From Desulfuromonadales bacterium (lineage in GTDB: Bacteria; Desulfobacterota; Desulfuromonadia; Desulfuromonadales; JAGXHI01): a DNA stretch of 64,000 bases. Below the pieces are notes generated by a model. The model did no database searches. It was given only the letters and a program-made list of their open reading frames with translations, and was not told the origin of the DNA. A program made the translations under genes and the position numbers. Within the stretch, counting starts at the first letter, position 1, and every line of letters starts with the position of its first letter. The stretch covers positions 1 through 64,000 of the forward strand of contig JAGXHI010000061.1 of NCBI GenBank assembly GCA_024636295.1, given 5' to 3'. This document shows, piece by piece, positions 34,966 through 43,484 of the stretch.

Positions 34966-35736
34966 ATGAATCTCCCCCTGATCGCACTCTTCGTCTTTCT
35001 CCTCGGCGCCGTCATCGGCTCTTTTCTCAACGTCTGCATCTACCGCATTCCCGCCGGCGATTCGATCGTCAGCCCCGGATCGCGGTGCCCGGGGTGCGGA
35101 ACCGAGATTCGCTGGTACCGGAACATTCCGATCCTCAGTTTTCTTTTTCTTCGCGGGCGCTGCGCGGCGTGCGGGATGCGCATTTCCCCGCGCTATCCGC
35201 TGGTGGAGGCGTTGACCGGGATTCTCTTCGTCCTGGTCTTTTTCCATTTCGGATTCCGGTGGGCCACCCCGGTCTACTGGGTGTTTACCGCCGCGCTCGT
35301 CGCCATCACTTTTATCGATCTGGACCATCAGATCATCCCCGATAACATCAGTCTGCCCGGGATTCCGATCGGATTTCTCTGCACCTTTCTCATTCCCTGG
35401 ATTTCCTGGACCGATTCCCTCTTCGGCATCCTGCTCGGCGGCGGAAGCCTTTTCCTGGTAGCTGCGATCTATGAGCTGCTCACCAAGAAGGAAGGCATGG
35501 GAGGAGGGGATATCAAGCTTCTGGCCATGATCGGCGCTTTTCTCGGCTGGCAGGGCGTTCTGCCCGTCATATTCCTCGGCTCCTTTGCCGGTTCCCTGGT
35601 CGGCGTTCCCCTGATGCTGATCGGCAAATCAGGAGGGAAGACGGCCATCCCCTTCGGTCCATTCCTGGCCCTGGGCGCCCTGATCTGGCTATTGTGGGGG
35701 TCCGCCCTCGTGCACTGGTATCTTTCCTTTTTCTAA
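34966..35736 (+). CDS. pilD: Prepilin peptidase/methyltransferase PilD
   Basis: PilD cuts the leader of PilA and minor pilins at the inner membrane and methylates Phe1. The 256-residue protein has the N-terminal GAVIGSFLNVCIYRIP, the cytosolic zinc-type pair CPGCG and CAACG, and both catalytic aspartates: AITFIDLDHQIIPD and MGGGDIKLLAMIGAFLG. About seven membrane helices are visible. It is separated from the other pilus genes by 200 bases of repeat DNA and the HTH gene. Confidence 0.95.
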   Translation: MNLPLIALFVFLLGAVIGSFLNVCIYRIPAGDSIVSPGSRCPGCGTEIRWYRNIPILSFLFLRGRCAACGMRISPRYPLVEALTGILFVLVFFHFGFRWATPVYWVFTAALVAITFIDLDHQIIPDNISLPGIPIGFLCTFLIPWISWTDSLFGILLGGGSLFLVAAIYELLTKKEGMGGGDIKLLAMIGAFLGWQGVLPVIFLGSFAGSLVGVPLMLIGKSGGKTAIPFGPFLALGALIWLLWGSALVHWYLSFF

Positions 35737-35790
35737 AATCGGCGTGAGCAGTGAGCAGGAAAACCGGGAGCTTAAGACAAGGTTCAAGGA

Positions 35791-35872
35791 CCAGGAACCA
35801 GGAACCAGGAACCAGGAACCAGGAACCAGGAACCAGGAACCAGGAACCAGGAACCAGGAACCAGGAACCAGG
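35791..35872. repeat. Heptamer array CCAGGAA, 11 copies
   Basis: Eleven exact copies of CCAGGAA plus a partial CCAGG. It lies in the intergenic region after pilD, about 50 bases before the promoter of the HTH regulator. Copy number is likely to vary between isolates because the units are identical. Confidence 0.92.
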
Positions 35873-35924
35873 GACGATTTTCCCTCCCTTTTTCTGACTG
35901 AAAACCCTAACTCAACAATTTCCC

Positions 35925-35954
35925 TTGACATTCGTTCTTTTTTGAAACTAAATT
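35925..35954 (+). promoter_or_regulatory. Sigma-70 promoter of the HTH gene
   Basis: TTGACA at 35925-35930, an 18-base spacer and TAAATT at 35949-35954, inside an A/T-rich stretch. The start of transcription would fall just upstream of the palindrome at 35974-35994. Confidence 0.65.
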
Positions 35955-35973
35955 ATATGTAATTTGTATTTAA

Positions 35974-35994
35974 TTGAAGTCAAATTAACTTCAA
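35974..35994. promoter_or_regulatory. Palindromic operator before the HTH gene
   Basis: Perfect inverted repeat TTGAAGT-CAAATTA-ACTTCAA, 7-bp arms with a 7-base centre, ending two bases before the ATG at 35997. It overlaps the position of the ribosome binding site, so a bound repressor or RNA hairpin would block expression. Autoregulation by the HTH protein is an inference from position. Confidence 0.65.
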
Positions 35995-35996
35995 GT

Positions 35997-36212
35997 ATGT
36001 CTGAGTTAAAGCAAATGTCCCAAAATCATGTAAAACGAATTCGTGAATCGCTTCTTATGAGCAAAGCGGAACTTGCCCGAAAGGCAGGGGTTTCTCCTCT
36101 TACCGTGAACAGGATCGAAAAGGGCGAGGGGTGCCGCATGTCCACCATGCGGAAGATCATTCTTGCCCTGGGACTGAACCTCTCCGATCGGGACAAGGTT
36201 TTTCCGGTTTGA
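35997..36212 (+). CDS. Small XRE-family HTH regulator
   Basis: A 71-residue protein that is almost entirely one Cro/C1-type helix-turn-helix: VKRIRESLLMSKAELARKAG, VSPLTVNRIEKGEGCRMSTM and the closing helix KIILALGLNL. It stands 149 bases before pilM in the same direction, so it may regulate the pilMNOPQ operon or itself. No typical purine-rich ribosome binding site is seen; the palindromic operator occupies the place. Confidence 0.85.
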   Translation: MSELKQMSQNHVKRIRESLLMSKAELARKAGVSPLTVNRIEKGEGCRMSTMRKIILALGLNLSDRDKVFPV

Positions 36213-36360
36213 AAGATTCCTGTGGTATGGGGTTTGCTTAAGATTTGTTCCGGAAGCTTTATCGGGCGCTATTTACAGTTGCGGTTCATGCGGAAAATCC
36301 GGTGGACCCCAGGAAGGGGCTCTGTTCTGAAAACGAGCTCAGAACGACAAGGCGTGGACC

Positions 36361-37419
36361 ATGCTGTTTAAGACCAAGAAGGACATTATCGGTATTGACG
36401 TCGGGTCCAGCTCCGTGAAGCTGGTCCAGCTCAAGGAAGTCAAAGGCGCCTATCACCTGGTGAATATCGGCATGGCCTCCCTGCCTCCCGAAGCGATCGT
36501 GGACAACACCATCATGGACTCCCACGCGGTGGGAGAGGCCATCCGAAATCTGGTGGAAAGCCACCATATCAAGACAAAAAATGTCGCCACCTCCATTTCG
36601 GGACATTCCGTCATCATCCGCAAGATTCAGCTTCCCATCATGACGGAAGAAGAAATGGAAGCCTCCATCCAGTGGGAGGCCGAGCAGTACATCCCCTTCG
36701 ACATCGCCGAGGTCAATCTCGATTTCCAGATTCTCGGTCCCGACGAGAAGGACCCCTCGCAGATGCATGTCATCCTGGCCGCCGCCAAGAACGATTTCGT
36801 CAACGAATATGTGACCGTTTTCAAGGAAGTGGGGCTCAACCCGCTGGTGATGGACATCGACTGCTTCGCCATGGAAAACGCTTTCGAGGCCACCTACGGT
36901 TTCGAGGAGGGGGAGATCGTGGCCCTGGTGAATCTTGGAGCCAGCGCCATCAACGTCAATGTCCTTCGAGGAAGGGAGTCGCTTTTCAACCGCGACATTC
37001 AGGCCGGAGGGCAGGCTTTTTCCGATGAAATCCAGAAGCGGTTCGGACTGAATTACGAAGACGCCGAAAAGGTCCGCCTGGGCGCAGAGGTGGAGGATGT
37101 GGACCCTGCGGTGGTCGCCGAAATCATCACCGAGGTCGCCGAGAGCCTGGCGCAGGAAGTTCAGCGCTCTCTGGATTTCTTCTCCGCGACTTCCGCGGAC
37201 GAGAAAGTCCAGAAACTTTTCATCACCGGCGGCGTATCGAAGACAGCGCAGATTCGTGACCTGATCGAGGAAAGAATGGGAGTACCGGTGGAGGTCTTCG
37301 ATCCCTTCCGGCACATGGTGGCCAATGAAAAGGATTTTGATCCGGAATATCTTCAGGCCGTCGGTCCCTTCTTCACGGTTGCCTCGGGGCTGGCCATGAG
37401 AAGGCTGGGTGACAAATGA
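36361..37419 (+). CDS. pilM: Type IV pilus assembly protein PilM
   Basis: Actin-like ATPase of the inner-membrane alignment complex, on the cytosolic face. The 352-residue product has the nucleotide-binding signature IIGIDVGSSSVKLVQL, the IQWEAEQYIPFDIAEVNLDF motif, and the later LVNLGASAINVNVL and LFITGGVSKTAQIRDLIEE phosphate-binding regions. It binds the N-terminus of PilN, encoded next with a four-base overlap (ATGA). Confidence 0.96.
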   Translation: MLFKTKKDIIGIDVGSSSVKLVQLKEVKGAYHLVNIGMASLPPEAIVDNTIMDSHAVGEAIRNLVESHHIKTKNVATSISGHSVIIRKIQLPIMTEEEMEASIQWEAEQYIPFDIAEVNLDFQILGPDEKDPSQMHVILAAAKNDFVNEYVTVFKEVGLNPLVMDIDCFAMENAFEATYGFEEGEIVALVNLGASAINVNVLRGRESLFNRDIQAGGQAFSDEIQKRFGLNYEDAEKVRLGAEVEDVDPAVVAEIITEVAESLAQEVQRSLDFFSATSADEKVQKLFITGGVSKTAQIRDLIEERMGVPVEVFDPFRHMVANEKDFDPEYLQAVGPFFTVASGLAMRRLGDK

Positions 37420-37976
37420 TCCGTATCAATCTACTGCCCGCCCGGGCTGCCCAGCGAAAGGAACAACTGCTGGGGCAACTCATCGCTCTTGTCCTGTCTA
37501 CCATGGTGGTTCTGGTCGGCTGCGCAGGCTTCTATGTGTCCCTGCAGGCCGGAATCGCCAACGAGAAGAAGGAAATCGCACGCAAGCAGGATGAGATCAA
37601 CCAGCTGCGGAAGACGATCGGCGAGGTGGCCCATTATAAGAAACTGCAACAGGAGCTCAGAGGCAAGCTGGATGTTCTGGAGAAGCTGCAGGACGGAAAA
37701 ACCGGTCCGGTGCACCTTCTGGAGGAACTGAGCAGCTCTCTTCCCGAAAAATTATGGATCACTTCTTTCAAGGAATCGAACGGGCAGATCAAGATCGACG
37801 GGATCGGATTCAACGAAGAATCCGTCGCCCGCTTCCTGGAGAATCTGGAGGCCTCCACCTATTACGGGGGGGTGGAGCTTCAGATTATTGAGCAGTCCGA
37901 ACAGGGGGGGCACAAGTTGCATAAATTCAACCTGACCACCCGGGCTGAAACTCCCGCGAAAAAGGACAAGAGCTGA
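37416..37976 (+). CDS. pilN: Type IV pilus assembly protein PilN
   Basis: Bitopic alignment-complex protein. The cytosolic start MIRINLLPARAAQRKEQ is the PilM-binding INLLP motif, followed by one membrane helix (residues about 20-45), a coiled coil and a ferredoxin-like periplasmic domain. The length of 186 residues is normal. Separated from pilO by three bases. Confidence 0.95.
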   Translation: MIRINLLPARAAQRKEQLLGQLIALVLSTMVVLVGCAGFYVSLQAGIANEKKEIARKQDEINQLRKTIGEVAHYKKLQQELRGKLDVLEKLQDGKTGPVHLLEELSSSLPEKLWITSFKESNGQIKIDGIGFNEESVARFLENLEASTYYGGVELQIIEQSEQGGHKLHKFNLTTRAETPAKKDKS

Positions 37977-37979
37977 GTT

Positions 37980-38579
37980 ATGGATCCGCGCGTCGAAAAG
38001 ATTCTCAAACTGCCTCTTTACCAGCGCCTTTTTCTCATGGGTCTTATCCTTGCGGCTCTGGCAGGGGGATTTCTGTACATGCTTTACCTGCCTGCGCAGG
38101 AGGAGCTTGCCAAGCTGCAGGAAGAGAACCGGACACTGGAATCGAAGCTGCAGGAAGACCGCCGCATTGCCCGTAACCTACCTAAATTCAAGGCAGAATA
38201 TGAAAAAATGCAGGAACAGCTCGAACAAGCCCTGACCGAACTCCCCAACGAAAAGGAGATACCGACCCTGTTGACCAGCCTCTCCTCCCTCGCCAAGGAC
38301 AATGGGCTGGAGGTCCTGCGATTCAAGCCCGGCTCCGAGGCCCCGCGGGGGTTCTACGCCGAGGTTCCCGTTGCGCTGAAGCTGAACGGTTCATACCATC
38401 AGCTCGCGCTGTTTTTCCAGGATGTCGGCAAGCTCCCCCGCATCGTCAATATCGGAAATCTGGCCATCGGGAGTTCGAACAAAAACCAGGAGGGACGAAA
38501 CACCCTCTCGGTGGACTGCATGGCGACGACCTTCCGCTTTCTGGAAACCGACAAATCTCCGGCAAAAGGTAAAAAGTGA
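37980..38579 (+). CDS. pilO: Type IV pilus assembly protein PilO
   Basis: A 199-residue bitopic protein with one membrane helix at residues about 16-36, a long coiled coil (EELAKLQEENRTLESKLQED...) and a ferredoxin-like domain with the family pattern LTSLSSLAKDNGLEVLRFKP. PilO dimerises with PilN in the periplasm. It overlaps pilP by one base (TGATG). Confidence 0.94.
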   Translation: MDPRVEKILKLPLYQRLFLMGLILAALAGGFLYMLYLPAQEELAKLQEENRTLESKLQEDRRIARNLPKFKAEYEKMQEQLEQALTELPNEKEIPTLLTSLSSLAKDNGLEVLRFKPGSEAPRGFYAEVPVALKLNGSYHQLALFFQDVGKLPRIVNIGNLAIGSSNKNQEGRNTLSVDCMATTFRFLETDKSPAKGKK

Positions 38580-39106
38580 TGAGATCGATTGCATGTTTTC
38601 TGACTTTTTCCCTGACGATCGCCCTTTCCGCCTGCGGAGAGGGTACTGTCGAGAAGGAGACCTTCGAGATAAGAAAGGTCACCCCAACGGCGTCAAAGCA
38701 GAAAATCCAGGAATCACAGCCTGAAGCCGCCGAACCCCTCCCGCCTGCCTACGTCTATGATCCCTCGGATCTTCGCGACCCCTTCGTGCCCCTGCTGGAG
38801 GTGAAAAAAGCCGCTCTGACTCCCCAGGTATCCGTTCCCATGACGCCCCTTCAGAAGTTCGACCTGGGGCAGTTCCGGCTGACGGCGGTCATCGTCGGCA
38901 AGGGAGAACCCAGGGCAATGGTGAGCGCCCCGGACGGAAAGTCCTACATTCTGAAGAAGGGGATCATGATCGGGAAAAACAACGGGAAGGTTGTAGGCAT
39001 CAAAAAAGAGGCTGTTCTGGTCGATGAGAAATACTATGATTTTGCCGGGAAAGTCATCACCAAACAACAGATGATTGAACTTCCTAAGAGGGAAGGAGTT
39101 TTATGA
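38579..39106 (+). CDS. pilP: Pilus lipoprotein PilP
   Basis: A 175-residue lipoprotein linking PilNO to the PilQ secretin. The signal peptide ends in a lipobox (LSAC, lipidated Cys near residue 20). A disordered Pro-rich linker follows, then the beta domain with YDPSDLRDPFVPLLE, LGQFRLTAVIVGKGEPRAMV and KSYILKKGIMIGKNNGKV. The stop is one base before the pilQ start codon. Confidence 0.93.
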   Translation: MRSIACFLTFSLTIALSACGEGTVEKETFEIRKVTPTASKQKIQESQPEAAEPLPPAYVYDPSDLRDPFVPLLEVKKAALTPQVSVPMTPLQKFDLGQFRLTAVIVGKGEPRAMVSAPDGKSYILKKGIMIGKNNGKVVGIKKEAVLVDEKYYDFAGKVITKQQMIELPKREGVL

Positions 39107-39107
39107 T

Positions 39108-41729
39108 ATGTTATCGACCTTGAATTTCCGGGGAGGCGATCGATGGGGACGGCTTCTTTTAGTGGCCGCTTTTTCGATTTGTACCGGATTTTTTCTGCCT
39201 GCCGCCGGTTTCGGTGACAGTCAGGAAACCGGTTCGCAGAATCGTCTGGATTCCATCCGCGTGGAGGGGGATGACGCCGCGACGAAGATCAAAATCCGTG
39301 CTGAAAAACCGATCGGATACCGCTATACCGTCTATGATTCCCTGAACCCTACTCGCGTTGTTCTTGATTTCCCCGGCTTCGAACTGGCCGACTCCGTCCT
39401 GCCGGAGAATATTTTTCCTGCTCCTGTCGAGAAGGTTCGCACGTCGACTCTCGATACGCCTTCCGGGAAACTGGCACGGGTGGAACTGCTGCTGAAAGCT
39501 TCACGGAACTATGAAGTGAGCGTGGATGACCGCCTTCTGACCATCGCCTTCGGATCGCCTGTCGAAAACGGCGAAAGAATCGGGGACAGAAGGGCAATGG
39601 CCGCCGCATCGGAAAAGCCCGTGGCGGCTGTGAAGAAAGGTCCCGCCTCCGAAATGGCCGCTTCTGCATCTCCTGCCGGCCGCGTGACATCTGTTCGTCT
39701 GGAAGATCGGAAAGTTGTCCTGGATCTGGACGGCAGGGTCGGAAGGTATAAGGATTTCGAATTGGGTGCTCCGCCCCGGCTGGTTCTTGATCTCTATGGG
39801 GTGAAACCCGATTTTTCCGAAAGGGTTTACGACCTTTCGGGGTTCCGGCGGCTGCGTGTGGGCGATTATGAAGAGAAGATCCGGTTCGTTTTCGATTCCA
39901 GGGGCGATACCCTGCCCGCCTACGAAGTGGAGGCGAAGGGCGATTCTCTGGTCGTTTCCTGGGCGGGAGATCCGGAGAACATCTCTTCGGCAGGGAACAG
40001 GAACGTAGGGGAGCCGATCTGGGTCAAGGATGTCCGCTTCCGGGTGAAAGACGGGAAATCCATTCTTACCGTGGAAACGCCCAAACCGGGCGAGGTCATT
40101 GAACCGGTCCGGGAGGGTGATACGATCCGCTTCGGAATCCGCAATGCCACCATCGGCAGATCCCTGCGCAGGACCATCGATGCTTCGTCCTTTCCCAGCG
40201 CGGTGAGCCTGATCACTCCCTACAAGGTGCTTGAGAACGGAATTCCGGGTGTCCGGTTTGCGGTCGAATTGAAGGGCCCGGTACCCTATTCCCTTCAGCA
40301 GAAGGGGAACGAAATCCTGTTCACCGTTGAGAATGGTCCCTTCACCGAGGCATCGCCGCCGCGGACCGAAATTGCCGAAATAGAAGCCCCTGATATGCAA
40401 TCGCGCCGGGAAGATCTGGCGGCGACCATTGCGGCTAAACCTTCGCCGCCGCCCGCGCCCGTTTCCGAGGAACCGCTGGTCATCGCCCAGGTGAAGCCGC
40501 TGGACCGGTACACCGGAGAGAAAATCTCCCTGGTTTTCGATAATGCGGAGATTCGAAACATACTTCAGCTCATTGGAGAAGTCGGAGATCTGAATATCAT
40601 TGCCGGTGAGGAGGTCAAGGGGAACGTTACCCTGCGGTTGATCGATGTTCCATGGGATCAGGCGCTGGATCTGATCATGGAGACCCGTGGGCTTGGTATG
40701 CTCAGGGAAGGCAATGTGGTGCAGATCCTGCCGAAGGACAGAATCCGCGAGATGCGCCAGGCCGAACTGACAGCCATCACCCAGGAGCGCCAACTGGAGC
40801 CGCTGATAACCCGCGTTATCAGCATCAGCTATACCGATCTGAAAAACGTGGCCGCCCCGGCCCGGGATCTTCTGACCGAGAGGGGCAAGATCACCGAAGA
40901 TGCCCGGAACAAACAGTTGATCGTCACCGATGTCCCCTCTGTCATCGAGGAGGTGGATAAACTGGTCGCCATTCTCGACACACCGGAGCGCCAGGTTCTG
41001 ATCGAGGCCCGAATCGTGGAAGCCAGCTCGACGTTCAGTCGCGACCTCGGGGTGAAGTGGGGCCTGTCCTATCAGAACTCCGGCGGCGGCCCCTGGGATG
41101 CCAGTAGCGGAAGCATCGGGTTGGGAGGCAGTTTTCTGATCAGTCCCCCCTCCGCAGGGTCGGTTCTCGGGGGCTCGGGGCTCGGTTCCGGGATCACCTT
41201 CGGGCGGGTCGGTGTGGACAGCACGATACTGGATCTGAGGATTTCCGCTCTGGAAGCGGCCGGAGAGGCCAAGGTCATCTCCACTCCCCGAGTTTCGACC
41301 CTCAACGGAGGGGAGGCGACGATCAGCCAGGGAACCAAGATTCCCTATCAGTCCTCCGGGGATGACGGCCTCCCGAAGACGGAATTCGTGGACGCCAACC
41401 TGGAACTTACGGTCCGGCCGGTGATTAATCCGGACAACAGCATCATCCTGGATATCAGCGCGACCAACAGCTCCATCGGATCCACCGTCAGCACCGGTTC
41501 CGGATCCGCGCCGGCCATCGACACCAAGGAAGCGAAAACGATGGTTCTGATCCAGGACGGAGAAACCACCGTGATCGGAGGCATTTTCGTTGAAACGGAA
41601 AACAGCAGCACCGCCGGGGTGCCGCTTCTGATGAAAATACCCATCCTGGGGCATCTTTTCAAATCGTCAAATTTCAACAACACCCGGTCGGAGTTGATGA
41701 TTTTCATTACGCCAAGAATCGTTCAGTAA
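39108..41729 (+). CDS. pilQ: Outer-membrane secretin PilQ
   Basis: The outer-membrane gate for the pilus, 873 residues. After the signal sequence come AMIN-type domains (about residues 45-140, 185-270 and 300-390), which bind peptidoglycan, then the secretin short domain (ISLVFDNAEIRNILQLIGEV), an N1 domain and the secretin barrel with VLIEARIVEASSTFSRDLGV and the closing LLMKIPILGHLFKSS and LMIFITPRIV. ATG 39108 is chosen over an in-frame start at 39075 inside pilP. A terminator follows. Confidence 0.96.
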   Translation: MLSTLNFRGGDRWGRLLLVAAFSICTGFFLPAAGFGDSQETGSQNRLDSIRVEGDDAATKIKIRAEKPIGYRYTVYDSLNPTRVVLDFPGFELADSVLPENIFPAPVEKVRTSTLDTPSGKLARVELLLKASRNYEVSVDDRLLTIAFGSPVENGERIGDRRAMAAASEKPVAAVKKGPASEMAASASPAGRVTSVRLEDRKVVLDLDGRVGRYKDFELGAPPRLVLDLYGVKPDFSERVYDLSGFRRLRVGDYEEKIRFVFDSRGDTLPAYEVEAKGDSLVVSWAGDPENISSAGNRNVGEPIWVKDVRFRVKDGKSILTVETPKPGEVIEPVREGDTIRFGIRNATIGRSLRRTIDASSFPSAVSLITPYKVLENGIPGVRFAVELKGPVPYSLQQKGNEILFTVENGPFTEASPPRTEIAEIEAPDMQSRREDLAATIAAKPSPPPAPVSEEPLVIAQVKPLDRYTGEKISLVFDNAEIRNILQLIGEVGDLNIIAGEEVKGNVTLRLIDVPWDQALDLIMETRGLGMLREGNVVQILPKDRIREMRQAELTAITQERQLEPLITRVISISYTDLKNVAAPARDLLTERGKITEDARNKQLIVTDVPSVIEEVDKLVAILDTPERQVLIEARIVEASSTFSRDLGVKWGLSYQNSGGGPWDASSGSIGLGGSFLISPPSAGSVLGGSGLGSGITFGRVGVDSTILDLRISALEAAGEAKVISTPRVSTLNGGEATISQGTKIPYQSSGDDGLPKTEFVDANLELTVRPVINPDNSIILDISATNSSIGSTVSTGSGSAPAIDTKEAKTMVLIQDGETTVIGGIFVETENSSTAGVPLLMKIPILGHLFKSSNFNNTRSELMIFITPRIVQ

Positions 41730-41752
41730 AAACCGAGGTCAACAGCGTTTAG

Positions 41753-41786
41753 AAAAAGGACAGGCTTTTCAAGCCCTGTCCTTTTC
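41753..41786 (+). terminator. Rho-independent terminator after pilQ
   Basis: Stem AAAAGGACAGG(G)CTT / AAGCCCTGTCCTTTT with one bulged base and a short loop, at 41754-41767 and 41771-41785, followed by CTTCTTC. It should end the pilMNOPQ transcript 24 bases after the pilQ stop. Confidence 0.85.
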
Positions 41787-41797
41787 TTCTTCATCCG

Positions 41798-42382
41798 GTG
41801 AACTCAAAAACGATGGAATCGAATATGAAATTGCGCTATCTTACCGCTGAATCGAACGGAGCTGCTCCTGATTCGGGAAACATCATCCTGGTCGGCTTCA
41901 TGGGGGCCGGGAAAACCTCTGTGGCCAGAGAGCTGGAGCGAGTAGCCGGATTCAGGGCCATCGATCTGGATAAAATCATCGCGGACCGACAGGGGATGTC
42001 GATCCCGGAGATTTTCGCGACTCTCGGAGAATCCCGCTTCCGTGACCTCGAAACCGCCGCCCTGGAATCCTTGAAAGGACTGCGACATGCGGTCATCGCC
42101 ACCGGAGGAGGAATCGTCGGCCGTGATGAAAACTGGGGGATTATGCGGGCGATTGGGGTCACCGTATTTCTGGAGGCCGAATGGGAGAGGCTCTACCGCC
42201 GGATTTCCGGATCTCCCGAACGCCCACTGGCGACCGGTGATCCCCTCGCCGTGAAGGAGCTCTGGCGCAAGCGTCTTCCCCTGTATCGAAAAGCAGATTT
42301 TACCGTGAATACCGATGGAAAGAATGTTCGTCAAACAGCCCGCGCCATTCTTGAGCACGTGAAAGTATCCGATAATGAATGA
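41798..42382 (+). CDS. aroK: Shikimate kinase AroK
   Basis: Phosphorylates shikimate in aromatic amino acid synthesis. Walker A is ILVGFMGAGKTSVAREL, then DLDKIIADRQGMSIPEIFA, FRDLETAAL, IATGGGIVGRDENW (substrate binding) and the lid RPLATGDP. The start is uncertain: GTG 41798 gives 194 residues, while ATG 41813 or 41825 would give lengths closer to other AroK proteins. aroB follows with an eight-base overlap. Confidence 0.93.
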   Translation: MNSKTMESNMKLRYLTAESNGAAPDSGNIILVGFMGAGKTSVARELERVAGFRAIDLDKIIADRQGMSIPEIFATLGESRFRDLETAALESLKGLRHAVIATGGGIVGRDENWGIMRAIGVTVFLEAEWERLYRRISGSPERPLATGDPLAVKELWRKRLPLYRKADFTVNTDGKNVRQTARAILEHVKVSDNE

Positions 42383-43484
42383 AAAAATACTCGTCGGCCT
42401 GGAAGAGAGAAGCTATCCCATCTGGATTGGCGACGGTATCCTGAATCAGCTTGGAAGGGCGCTGCAGGAAGTCGATTTTCCGAAAAAGGTCGCGGTGGTG
42501 ACCAACCCCTCCGTGCTGGCCTTCTTTGGCGAAACCGTCCTGGATGCCCTCTCTTCGGCCGGTTTTCTGGTCAGCACCCTCTCGATTCCCGAGGGAGAGG
42601 AAAACAAGAATCTTCGAACCCTCGAGGGGATCTACGACGCCCTTATCGAGAAGGGCTTCGACCGGGCTTCGGGACTGGTGGCGCTGGGGGGCGGTGTGGT
42701 GGGCGATATTGCCGGGTTTGCCGCCGCCACCTACCTCAGGGGGATCCCCTTTGCCCAGGTTCCCACCACTCTTTTGGCCCAGGTGGACAGTTCCGTGGGG
42801 GGAAAGACCGCCGTCAACCATCCCTCAGGGAAAAACATGATTGGCGCCTTCTACCAGCCGCGCCACGTGCATATCGATGTTTCGACCCTGGAAACGCTCC
42901 CGGAGAGGGAGTTCGCCGCGGGAATGGCCGAAGTGATCAAATACGGGATCATCCGTGACGCCGGGTTTTTCGCCTGGCTTCTGGACCAGCGGGAGGACCT
43001 GCGCGCTCTGAACCGCGAGGACCTTGTCCGGGCGGTAAGGAAATCTTGCCAAATCAAAGCGAATATTGTAGAACTTGACGAGACGGAGAGCTCCCTCCGG
43101 GCAATTCTGAACTACGGCCACACCTTCGGGCACGCCGTCGAGACCCTGTCGGGATATGGGCGATTTCGCCATGGCGAGGCCGTTTCCGTGGGCATGGTGG
43201 TCGCCTCGCTGGCCTCGGCGGAACTGGGACTGTGCACAAGGGAGGAGGCATTCGCCGTCCGCTCGCTCCTGGCCTCCTTTGACCTTCCGGTGACTCCGCC
43301 GTCGTTTTCCGTTGAGGATTACCTCAAAGCCATGGGACGGGACAAGAAAGTCCGTGCCGGGGTTCTTCGCTTCATTCTGAACCGGGGCATCGGAGACTGT
43401 CTGATCAGGGAAATCCCGGATCCGGCTGCACTTTTAAGAGCCGTCCTGCCTCGGGCGGCCTCCGCACAGGGGGAATATGAATAA
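42375..43484 (+). CDS. aroB: 3-Dehydroquinate synthase AroB
   Basis: Converts DAHP to 3-dehydroquinate, NAD- and metal-dependent. The 369-residue protein has the NAD motif LVALGGGVVGDIAGFAAATY, the LLAQVDSSVGGKTAVNHPSG catalytic segment, the metal ligand regions EVIKYGIIRD and ILNYGHTFGHAVET, and RHGEAVSVGMV. It sits between aroK and a TPR gene that overlaps its end by eight bases. Confidence 0.95.
   Translation: MNEKILVGLEERSYPIWIGDGILNQLGRALQEVDFPKKVAVVTNPSVLAFFGETVLDALSSAGFLVSTLSIPEGEENKNLRTLEGIYDALIEKGFDRASGLVALGGGVVGDIAGFAAATYLRGIPFAQVPTTLLAQVDSSVGGKTAVNHPSGKNMIGAFYQPRHVHIDVSTLETLPEREFAAGMAEVIKYGIIRDAGFFAWLLDQREDLRALNREDLVRAVRKSCQIKANIVELDETESSLRAILNYGHTFGHAVETLSGYGRFRHGEAVSVGMVVASLASAELGLCTREEAFAVRSLLASFDLPVTPPSFSVEDYLKAMGRDKKVRAGVLRFILNRGIGDCLIREIPDPAALLRAVLPRAASAQGEYE

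Noticed and set aside
39501..41654. 717-residue reverse-strand reading frame
   Set aside because: Shadow of pilQ in high-GC DNA; no motif or signal sequence, and PilQ domains fill the plus strand.
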